A DNA stretch of 24,161 nucleotides, taken from the NCBI RefSeq assembly GCF_934636505.1, contig NZ_CAKUAL010000029.1:1-24161 (forward strand), given 5' to 3'. Under the pieces are notes generated by a model. It searched no databases. It had not been told where the DNA came from and saw only the letters and a program-made list of their open reading frames with translations. The DNA comes from an uncultured Ellagibacter sp. GTDB lineage: Bacteria; Actinomycetota; Coriobacteriia; Coriobacteriales; Eggerthellaceae. Both the position numbers and the translations under genes were made by a program. Of the stretch, positions 14,983 through 22,320 are shown piece after piece (positions within the stretch are counted from its first letter, which is position 1; each line of letters starts with the position of its first letter).

Positions 14983-14988
14983 ATTATA
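14983..14988 (-). promoter_or_regulatory. -10 element of the LuxR-type regulator gene
   Basis: A perfect TATAAT on the minus strand is 47 bases upstream of the start codon, giving a leader of about 40 nt. The -35 region around 15006-15011 does not match well, so activation by a regulator, possibly itself, is plausible. Confidence 0.55.
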
Positions 14989-15146
14989 CAGGTTGAAAAT
15001 GGGGTAGGTGATTGCGATATCGTGAACGACCCTTTCAAGGGGGACATTTTGGCCGAGTCGCCGAAATCGCCGCAAATTGGGATGCTTCGCGTCCTATTCC
15101 TTTTCGAAAATGCGGACCGTCGATGCGAATAGACGGGTAAAACTCA

Positions 15147-15180
15147 CAAGGGGGGTTTCGTATATACGAAACCCCCCTTG
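15147..15180. repeat. Perfect 34-bp palindrome in the divergent gap
   Basis: Left half CAAGGGGGGTTTCGTAT is followed directly by its exact reverse complement, with no mismatch. As DNA it could be a two-fold operator or extrude a cruciform; as RNA it forms a 15-bp stem with a TATA loop. It lies 187 bp upstream of the adhesin ATG and 212 bp from the regulator ATG. No T-run follows and no gene on either strand ends before it, so a terminator role is unlikely. The rest of the gap (14936-15146, 15181-15271) shows no other gene. Confidence 0.8.
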
Positions 15181-15271
15181 CGCATCTACGAACGTTACCC
15201 TCTCGCTCGCTTCCCCTCATGATGGAGGGTAGTAGTGCGCAAGTCGATGCGCGTATACGAGGAGAGGAGAA

Positions 15272-15370
15272 ATGAATGGAGACGGGAATAGGAAGGGTGC
15301 CGTTTCTGGCGCGAGACAGTATCGAGCACATGAAGACCCCGAGGCAAGTGGGACGGAGGTTTCATCATGA
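15272..15370 (+). CDS. Possible 32-aa leader peptide of the adhesin gene
   Basis: A short frame begins at ATG 15272 with GAGGAGAGGAG immediately upstream, one of the better ribosome binding sites in the window. It runs 32 codons and stops at TGA 15368-15370, overlapping the adhesin ATG (15367) as ATGA. The peptide is hydrophilic (MNGDGNRKGAVSG..., ending TEVSS) with no signal or membrane segment, and is not recognised. The ATGA junction is typical of translational coupling, so its main role may be to deliver ribosomes to the adhesin start, which also has its own GGAGG. The frame is seen; translation is inferred. Confidence 0.45.
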   Translation: MNGDGNRKGAVSGARQYRAHEDPEASGTEVSS

Positions 15371-18300
15371 AACGCACCAAGATTCGTAACATCTTACTTT
15401 CAGCGCTTCTCGCGCTGACTGTCGGCATGCCGACACTTTCGTTCGCCGATGAAGGCGCTTCTGCGGAATCGGGCGCGTCGGGCGCAGGAACCACGCCCTA
15501 TGCCGCAGGTGATAAGGACACAGTGGCCGACCCCAACACGGCAAGCTCGTGGAGGGACTGGGGTCTGGACTACTCGACCCAGAGCGTCGGCCGCATCTGG
15601 ACTGATAAGACGGTGTCGACTGAGGACGTCGTCCTGACGGGGGCGGACGGGACGATGACGATCGCGAAGAGCCCCGAGGCGGACTTCCTCACGGCGTTCT
15701 CGGCGCTTTCGTCCACATCGAACTTGAAGTCGAAGATCGCGCAGCCGCTCGATATCGTGCTGGTGCTCGACGCTTCGGGCTCGATGGACGATCCTATGGG
15801 CAATGGCGACAGCACGAAGAGGATCGACGCGCTCAAGGTTGCGGCGAACTCGTTCATCGACGAGATCGCGAAGCAGAACGCGAACATAAGCGACCCCGCC
15901 CAGCAGCATCAGGTTTCGCTCGTGAAGTTCTCGGGGGATAAAAGCAATCAGGTTGGTAATGGTACCTATCGCAAGGGCGGTTACACCTACAACTTCAGCC
16001 AGGTGATGAAGAACCTGACCTCGTGCGTCGGCTCGTCGGCGGACGAGTTGAAGTCGACTGTCAATGCCATCAGCCCCGCCGGTTCGACGCGGGCCGACTA
16101 TGGGTTGCAGCTTGCGGCTGATCAGACGTCGGGTCGCGAGAACGCCAAGAAGGTAGTGGTGTTCTTCACCGACGGTTCGCCAACGAGCAGCAGCGGTTTC
16201 GAAGACGGAGTGGCGGGCGATGCCGTCTCCGCTGCGAAGTCGATGAAGGACGCGGGGGCGACCGTTTACTCCGTCGGCATCTTCAGCGGTGCGAATCCCG
16301 TGGCCGATCCCGCGAACAGCGGAACCAGTGACGAAAACAAATTCATGCATGCCGTTTCGAGCAACTATCCTACGGCAAGCTATTCATGGCAGAATGGCCA
16401 ATGGCCTTGGGAGTCCGGCCGATGGGTCTGGAACTTCGGAGCGCGTGCTGCCGATTCCGATTTCTACAAAGCGGCTTCGAACGCGGCCGACCTGAAGACC
16501 CTCTTCGACGAGATTTCCCAGGAGATCACAAGCTCGACGGGCCTTCCCACCGAAGTGCAGCAGGGCTATGACCCCTCGACTTCGGGGTACATCACCTTCA
16601 CCGACCAACTCGGCGACTACATGAAGGTCGATTCGTTCACGACAATCGTGTTTGCGAAACAGCTGTTCCAAAATCCGGTGAAATCGACGAGCGGAAAAGT
16701 CGACACGTACACGTTCTCGGGCGAAGCGGGCAACGTGCTCTATCCTTCGGGTAACCTGAATTCGATCGTCATCACGGTGACCAAGTCGGATAATCTGGCG
16801 ACGGGCGACCTCGTCGAAGTGAAGATTCCGGCAGCGCTTATCCCGCTGCGTCATTTCCAGGTTGACGAATCGGCTGGAACGGGCCATGTCGACATGACGT
16901 TCCCCATTCGCGTATTCTTCGAGTCGAGTGTGAAGGAAGACGTGGGAAGCGCGTTGGGCAACCCCGATGCGACGCTTGCCGCCTACATCGAGGCAAACAC
17001 GACCGGCGACGGTGTGGCGTTCCACGCGAACAAGTGGAGCGGCGGCGAGGACGGCGACGTTACGGCGACGTTCACCCCTGCGAAGGCCAACAGCTATTAC
17101 TACATGACCGAGGAAACGCCGATCTACACGGATGAGGCGTGCACGGTGCCTGCTAAGGGCGCGCTGAGCGCAGATGGCACCTACTACTACAAGCGCAGCT
17201 GGTACGAGATCGACAATGGGAAAGCCACATTGCGGTCGGGCACCATCCAGTTCTCGGGCAATATTCCCGAGTCGTGGCTTGGCTATATCGGCACTGACGC
17301 TTCCGGCAACGCGGTGTTCAAGGCGGGTACTCCGCGCTTCACCTATATCAACGAGCTGCGAACGGTCAAGGGCGACAATCCGACAGCGACGGCGACGACG
17401 GTTCTCAATCCCGTGTGGTCGGGGAGCAATATCGCCTGCCATCTGGGCAATAACGGAAAGCTCATCATCGAGAAGCCGGGCACGCTGGCTATCTCCAAGT
17501 CGCTGGTCGTCCCCGAGGGCTACGATCGTGCCGATTTTGCCAACGACACGTTCACCTTCACCATTGAGATTGACAAGGCGGAGGGACAGGAATTCCCCGC
17601 TGAGGTCCGCGATGCGAACAACGAGCCGGTGGGCGATGCGTTCACTATCGCGTTCGACAACAACGGAAAGGCGACGCACTCGCTCAAGGACGGCGAGACG
17701 CTCATCATCCGCGGTTTGAGCGCGGGCTGGGAATACCTCGTCAGCGAGCAGCCTACGACTGGTTTCGACCAGATAGCTCCTGCGGAGAACAACGACCCGC
17801 AAGCTGCGACGGGAACGATCGCTGCTGGTGCGCAGGCGAAGGCTGAATTCGCGAACGCCTATCGTCCGAGCGGCACGCTCGATAACGACGATGCCCTTGC
17901 CGTCAAGAAGGTGCTGACCGGTCGTAGCTGGACCGACAACGACGCCTTCCGTTTCATCCTTACCCCCACGACCGACAACGCTCCGATGCCGCTCGACGAG
18001 AATGGCGAGCCTGTGAATTCGATCGTCCTCACCAAGCAGGACCTGGTTGACGGCGGTTATGCGGCTGGCACGTTCGGCAACATCACGTACACGAAGCCCG
18101 GTACGTACGTTTACGAAATCAGTGAGGATCAGACCGTAGGCGCCGGAGCTGGCATGTCCTTGTCGCAGGCGCGCTATCGCGTGGTCGTCACGGTGACCGA
18201 AGAGCTTGCGGAGCAGGGCGACAATGCCATCCATCAGGGCATACTGAATGTGTCAAGCGTCATGGTGCAGATCAACGCCGACGACGGCGCAAGCGTCCAG

Positions 18301-21300
18301 TCCGATGACGGCGTCGACGCCGCAACGTTCACCAACGAGTTCGCCGCGAGGGAAGCGAAGTGGAATCCCTCGGTGAAGAAGGAATATACCGACAACTCGG
18401 GTGCGAATCCCCTTGCGCGCGGTATGTTCAACTTCCGCATCGAGCCAGTCGTGGATTGGGCCCCGATGCCCGCAAACCCAATCGGCGAAGTTAACGCCGA
18501 CGGCAGCGTGACGTTCGGGGACATCGTCTTCACGGGCGACATGATCGGTGAGTCGTTCGAGTATCGCATCACTGAGTTGGTACCGGATGGTGCTGGCAAC
18601 TGGATAAACGTTGCCGACGCTGACGCGTCCCTGCTTCAGACTGGCATGACCTATGATGAGTCCACGTGGGTCGTCAGGGTAGACATTGCGAGCGAGGTAA
18701 TCGACAACGAGCAGGTCGTGGTTTGGACGGCGAGCTACCAGCTTGCCGATGCGGCGCAAGGCTCTCCGGCCGAACCGTTCGCAACCTTCCGCAATTCCTA
18801 TACGCCTGAATCCGTGAGCGTTCCCGCCGAGGACTTCGCGGCGGGCACCAAGACCCTCACTGGGCGCGACATGCTCCCGAACGAGACCTTCGGGTTCGTG
18901 CTGCTCCCTGGCGATGACGCGACGCAGTCTGCCATCGCGAACGGCGCTGTCCGTCTGACGAGCACCGACGCGGTTGCGCTGCGAGGAACGAACGGCCAGG
19001 CGGTCGACTTCTCCTTCAGCGATGCGACGTTTGCCAAGCCGGGTACGTACACCTTCATGGTGCGCGAGAATTCGTGGAACAGCCAGCGGATTCCCGCTGA
19101 TGGTACGCAGGGCATGGCGTTCGATCGCCATACCGCCACAATCGTGGTGACGGTGACCGACAACGACGGCGTGCTTGCGGCAACGCGGACGGTCGAGAAC
19201 TCGCTCGACTTCACCAACCGTTATACGGCGGAAGGCGACTACGCCGGGCTCGTCCTGAGCAAGACGCTCAACGGTCGCGATATGGACCAGGGCGAATTCA
19301 CCTTCCACATCGCTGGCACCAATGACGCTGCTGCGGCGCTGCTCGGCGGCGACGGCACGCGCACGTTTGTGAATTCCGAGCCCCGTGCTGCGGGCGTCGC
19401 GTACGAGGCGACCCTGCTTACCGACCTGCACTTCACGCAGGACGACGCGGGTAAGATGTTCACCTTCGACGTGTTCGAGAACGTGCCTTCCATCGGGGCG
19501 CCTGGCATGACGTATGACAAGACGATGCACAACGTTGCAATCAGCGTTGCTTCCGACAATGCGGGCGCGCTTGTGATAACGACCACGGTCGATGGTGCGG
19601 CTGGCAACAAGGTTTCTTTCACGAATGCTTATGCAGCTGACCCTGCGACGTTCGATACCCAAGCGGGATTCGGGCTGTGCAAGGTGCTCGAGGGGCGCGA
19701 TTGGGAAGCCAATGACGCGTTCAGCTTCCTGCTCGAGCCGCTGACCATGGGTGCTCCGCTGCCAGGCGATACCATCGTGACGGTCGGCGCCGACATGGTT
19801 GACCCCGCTACGGGCCATGCCCCGATTTCGTTCGGGGACATCACTTATAACCAGGTTGGAGTTTATAAGTACCGCGTAACCGAGACGAACGCTGGGCACA
19901 TTATCGGTGGCATTAAGTACTCGAGCAACGTTGCCGAGTTTACGGTGACGGTAACCGACCTTGACGAAAACGGCGTCCATACGGACAAGCTTGTGGCGAC
20001 CGCCCAGCTCACGACCACGCCCAACACGCGCGAGTTCACGAATGTCGCCGGCTTCGAGTATGACGACAATCAGATTCCCGTGAACGCGTTCAAGCGCTTC
20101 GTCAACAACTCCGCGGTCGAAATGCCGGATATGACGGGGCTGTTCACCTTCACGTTGACCGCTGCTGAGGCGAATGCTCCGATGCCTGTGGCGACGACGA
20201 CGCACAATGGTGCCGACGGGTCGGTCGACTTCGGCGTAATCACGTTCGACGCGAGCCTGTTCGACAACGGTCCTATCGTGATCAACAGCGCTTCTGCTGC
20301 TGCTAAGTCCGCTGCGAGCGAGTCGAACGCGGCTGACAAGGCGGTAGCGAGCGACGTCCCTGCGGCAGACGCTGCGGCGGCACCTGAGGCTGGCGCGTTG
20401 GCACCCGATTTGGGCGATGCTGACAAGGGCGAGGGAGGCGCACCTGCCGACGCAGGGGCTGCTCCTGCTGGTGACGGCGCGGCGGTTCCTGCGGCAAAGC
20501 CTGCGGGCGATGGCCCGACGACCGACAATCCGCCTGCTGACGCCAACACGCTCGTGTTCCACTACACCATCACCGAGAAGGCGGGCGGACACGCTGACGT
20601 GACGAACGACCCGAACCCCGCTTTCACCTTCGAGGTTACGGTGACCAGGGACAACGCTGGCAACGTCACGGCGAATGTGACCAACGTGCAGGATTACGTG
20701 AAGGGCACGCCGCTGCGCACCTTCACCAATACGTACACCTACACGCCGCCGATCATCCCAGATCCTGACCCGATCTTCGCGGCTCCTGTGGCGAAGAAGA
20801 TCCTTGAGGGTCGAGCGCTCGTCGCGGGCGAGTTCTCCTTCGAGCTGCTCGAGAACGGCAAGGTCGTCTCCACGGGTACGAACGATGCTGACGGGAACGT
20901 GGTGTTCTCGGACATCGAGTTCACCGAGGCGGGCACGCACATCTACACGATGCGCGAGATCGGTGCGGGAACCACAGCTGCCGGTGTCACCTATGACGCG
21001 ACGACGTACCAGGTCACGGCCGATGTTGTGGAGATCGACAACGAGCTGAGGGTTGACTTTGCCATCGATAGCACCGATGGGGCGGTCTTCAAGAACGCCT
21101 ATAAGGCCAAGGGTACGACGGTGATCATCGGCGCGACGAAGACCCTCGAGGGTCGTACGCTCGCGGCGGGCGAGTTCACCTTCAAGCTGACGGGTGCCGA
21201 CGGTCGCACGTACGAGGCGAAGAACGCCGCCGACGGCCGCATCGAGTTCCCCGCGATCGACTTCGACAAGGTCGGAACGTACGACTTCACGCTGGTCGAG

Positions 21301-21627
21301 ATGAACGACGGGCAGACCGGCATCACCTACGACGGCCGCTCGTACAAGGTGACCGTTGTTGTGACCGATGACGACAAGGGCAACCTGGTCGCGAATGTGA
21401 CCTGGCCTAACGGAACGCCTCCGACGTTCAAGAACACGTACACGAAGCCTGTTCCTGCAGTAACTCCGGGCACGCCCGGCAAGCCCCCTGCGCGCTTCGC
21501 GAAGACGGGTGACACAGCGATGCCCATCGCATGTGTGGCAGCCCTGACGATTCTTGCCGCGGGTGCTGTCGGCGCTGCAGCGTTCGGCGCGCTTCGCAAA
21601 AGGGAGAAGGGGGATGAGAGGCAGTAG
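15367..21627 (+). CDS. Giant VWA/pilin-repeat cell-wall-anchored surface protein
   Basis: The product has 2086 residues. A signal peptide (1-27, ending SFA) is followed by a VWA adhesion domain (about 129-390) with the metal-site motif D135-A-S-G-S139, GSTRADYG and FFTDGSPTS. A linker region (about 390-690) comes next, then nine related units of the Spy0128/FctA pilin type starting near 699, 842, 999, 1159, 1295, 1436, 1572, 1806 and 1920. Most open with K(T/V/I)L.GR and close with F(T/K/R/A)N.(Y/F); these give the Lys and Asn for an intramolecular isopeptide bond, helped by the Glu in Y.(I/M)(S/T/R)E. Unit seven is split by an Ala-rich insert (about 1641-1728). The C-terminus is a sortase signal, FAKTGD (2044-2049), a hydrophobic helix and RKREKGDERQ. 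The start is ATG 15367 with GGAGG seven bases upstream. It is probably an adhesin; no sortase gene is in view. Confidence 0.93.
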   Translation: MKRTKIRNILLSALLALTVGMPTLSFADEGASAESGASGAGTTPYAAGDKDTVADPNTASSWRDWGLDYSTQSVGRIWTDKTVSTEDVVLTGADGTMTIAKSPEADFLTAFSALSSTSNLKSKIAQPLDIVLVLDASGSMDDPMGNGDSTKRIDALKVAANSFIDEIAKQNANISDPAQQHQVSLVKFSGDKSNQVGNGTYRKGGYTYNFSQVMKNLTSCVGSSADELKSTVNAISPAGSTRADYGLQLAADQTSGRENAKKVVVFFTDGSPTSSSGFEDGVAGDAVSAAKSMKDAGATVYSVGIFSGANPVADPANSGTSDENKFMHAVSSNYPTASYSWQNGQWPWESGRWVWNFGARAADSDFYKAASNAADLKTLFDEISQEITSSTGLPTEVQQGYDPSTSGYITFTDQLGDYMKVDSFTTIVFAKQLFQNPVKSTSGKVDTYTFSGEAGNVLYPSGNLNSIVITVTKSDNLATGDLVEVKIPAALIPLRHFQVDESAGTGHVDMTFPIRVFFESSVKEDVGSALGNPDATLAAYIEANTTGDGVAFHANKWSGGEDGDVTATFTPAKANSYYYMTEETPIYTDEACTVPAKGALSADGTYYYKRSWYEIDNGKATLRSGTIQFSGNIPESWLGYIGTDASGNAVFKAGTPRFTYINELRTVKGDNPTATATTVLNPVWSGSNIACHLGNNGKLIIEKPGTLAISKSLVVPEGYDRADFANDTFTFTIEIDKAEGQEFPAEVRDANNEPVGDAFTIAFDNNGKATHSLKDGETLIIRGLSAGWEYLVSEQPTTGFDQIAPAENNDPQAATGTIAAGAQAKAEFANAYRPSGTLDNDDALAVKKVLTGRSWTDNDAFRFILTPTTDNAPMPLDENGEPVNSIVLTKQDLVDGGYAAGTFGNITYTKPGTYVYEISEDQTVGAGAGMSLSQARYRVVVTVTEELAEQGDNAIHQGILNVSSVMVQINADDGASVQSDDGVDAATFTNEFAAREAKWNPSVKKEYTDNSGANPLARGMFNFRIEPVVDWAPMPANPIGEVNADGSVTFGDIVFTGDMIGESFEYRITELVPDGAGNWINVADADASLLQTGMTYDESTWVVRVDIASEVIDNEQVVVWTASYQLADAAQGSPAEPFATFRNSYTPESVSVPAEDFAAGTKTLTGRDMLPNETFGFVLLPGDDATQSAIANGAVRLTSTDAVALRGTNGQAVDFSFSDATFAKPGTYTFMVRENSWNSQRIPADGTQGMAFDRHTATIVVTVTDNDGVLAATRTVENSLDFTNRYTAEGDYAGLVLSKTLNGRDMDQGEFTFHIAGTNDAAAALLGGDGTRTFVNSEPRAAGVAYEATLLTDLHFTQDDAGKMFTFDVFENVPSIGAPGMTYDKTMHNVAISVASDNAGALVITTTVDGAAGNKVSFTNAYAADPATFDTQAGFGLCKVLEGRDWEANDAFSFLLEPLTMGAPLPGDTIVTVGADMVDPATGHAPISFGDITYNQVGVYKYRVTETNAGHIIGGIKYSSNVAEFTVTVTDLDENGVHTDKLVATAQLTTTPNTREFTNVAGFEYDDNQIPVNAFKRFVNNSAVEMPDMTGLFTFTLTAAEANAPMPVATTTHNGADGSVDFGVITFDASLFDNGPIVINSASAAAKSAASESNAADKAVASDVPAADAAAAPEAGALAPDLGDADKGEGGAPADAGAAPAGDGAAVPAAKPAGDGPTTDNPPADANTLVFHYTITEKAGGHADVTNDPNPAFTFEVTVTRDNAGNVTANVTNVQDYVKGTPLRTFTNTYTYTPPIIPDPDPIFAAPVAKKILEGRALVAGEFSFELLENGKVVSTGTNDADGNVVFSDIEFTEAGTHIYTMREIGAGTTAAGVTYDATTYQVTADVVEIDNELRVDFAIDSTDGAVFKNAYKAKGTTVIIGATKTLEGRTLAAGEFTFKLTGADGRTYEAKNAADGRIEFPAIDFDKVGTYDFTLVEMNDGQTGITYDGRSYKVTVVVTDDDKGNLVANVTWPNGTPPTFKNTYTKPVPAVTPGTPGKPPARFAKTGDTAMPIACVAALTILAAGAVGAAAFGALRKREKGDERQ

Positions 21628-21692
21628 CTGATTGACTATGAGCCCTGATGCGGCCGCAGCACCCCAGCATCGCGATTTGATCACGTGATGTA

Positions 21693-21712
21693 GGGCCTCT
21701 TGATCGAGGCCC
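21693..21712 (+). terminator. GC-rich hairpin after the adhesin
   Basis: GGGCCTC and GAGGCCC form a perfect 7-bp stem with a 6-base loop, 65 bp beyond the stop codon. It is nested between two GCGGCCGC palindromes (near 21651 and 21715) and beside ATCACGTGAT. No T-run follows. It is the best candidate for the adhesin terminator, but this is uncertain. Confidence 0.4.
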
Positions 21713-21796
21713 GTGCGGCCGCGGGGCACCTCTAGGCCCCGACTATAAGGCAGTGCGCAGGTTCTTTCCTTTCCTCGTAACGCGTGCGCAACGCCT

Positions 21797-21825
21797 TTGG
21801 CCGGGGCCTTGTTGTGCCTTATAAT
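21797..21825 (+). promoter_or_regulatory. Promoter of tadA
   Basis: TTGGCC (21797-21802), a 17-bp spacer and a consensus TATAAT (21820-21825) end six bases before the tadA ATG. The predicted start of transcription is at the ATG itself, implying a leaderless message. Confidence 0.7.
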
Positions 21826-21831
21826 GGGCGC

Positions 21832-22320
21832 ATGAACGACGAAGATTACATGAGGCTTGCCATCGCGGAGGCTCGACGTGCGGAATCGCTTGGCGAGGTG
21901 CCTATCGGCGCCGTGGTGGTCTACGAGCCGATAGACCGAGGGACGAGGCGCCCCTTGGCTGAGCCGCGTGTGATTTCCCGAGCGTGCAACTTGCGGGAGA
22001 CGACGAAGAACCCCGCAGGCCATGCAGAGTTTCTTGCCATGCAGGAAGCGGCGCGCGTGCTCGATGCTTGGCGCCTTTCGGACTGCACGGTGTACGTGAC
22101 GCTCGAGCCCTGCATCATGTGCGCGGGGCTGATGCACCAGTCGCGCATTGCCCGCTGCGTTTTCGGAGCTTCCGACCCGAAGGCTGGGGCTGTAGGAACG
22201 CTCTACCAGGTCAATGCCGACGAGCGTTTGAACCACACGTTCGAGGTGACGCCTGGGGTTCTTGCCGACGAGTGCTCGGCGCTCCTAAAGGATTTTTTCG
22301 CGAACAAGAGGAAGAAATGA
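21832..22320 (+). CDS. tadA: tRNA-specific adenosine deaminase
   Basis: This 162-residue zinc-dependent deaminase converts A34 to inosine in tRNA-Arg(ACG), letting one tRNA read CGU, CGC and CGA. The catalytic signature is complete: H64-A-E66 in GHAEFLAMQEAA, and P-C94-I-M-C97 in LEPCIMCAGLMHQSRI, followed by VFGASDPKAGAVG. A stretch of about 10 residues after GAVVVYEP (RGTRRPLAEPR) is longer than in most homologues. The start is ATG 21832, with no Shine-Dalgarno and a -10 box six bases upstream. The stop overlaps the next start (ATGA at 22317-22320), so ispE is coupled to it. Its likely substrate tRNA is encoded at 9531-9607. Confidence 0.96.
   Translation: MNDEDYMRLAIAEARRAESLGEVPIGAVVVYEPIDRGTRRPLAEPRVISRACNLRETTKNPAGHAEFLAMQEAARVLDAWRLSDCTVYVTLEPCIMCAGLMHQSRIARCVFGASDPKAGAVGTLYQVNADERLNHTFEVTPGVLADECSALLKDFFANKRKK

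Noticed and set aside
21679..21690. Third parS site at the CACGTG palindrome near 21685
   Set aside because: The flanks read ATCACGTGAT instead of TTTCACGTGAAA, so the recognition core is not matched.
21628..21831. SRP RNA gene next to tadA, as in some Firmicutes
   Set aside because: The conserved tetraloop region (CAGGUCCGGAAGGAAGCAGCA-like) is not present on either strand.
18253..22236. 1327-codon open frame on the minus strand, and similar ones at 16384-18234, 4865-6244 and 6503-8482 (plus)
   Set aside because: All are antisense to genes with clear families. Long antisense frames are common in GC-rich DNA, and the translations are Arg/His-rich with no domains.
21984..22316. In-frame open stretch extending ispE into tadA
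   Set aside because: It overlaps tadA in another frame and has no start with a binding site; ATG 22317 at the tadA stop is the natural limit.
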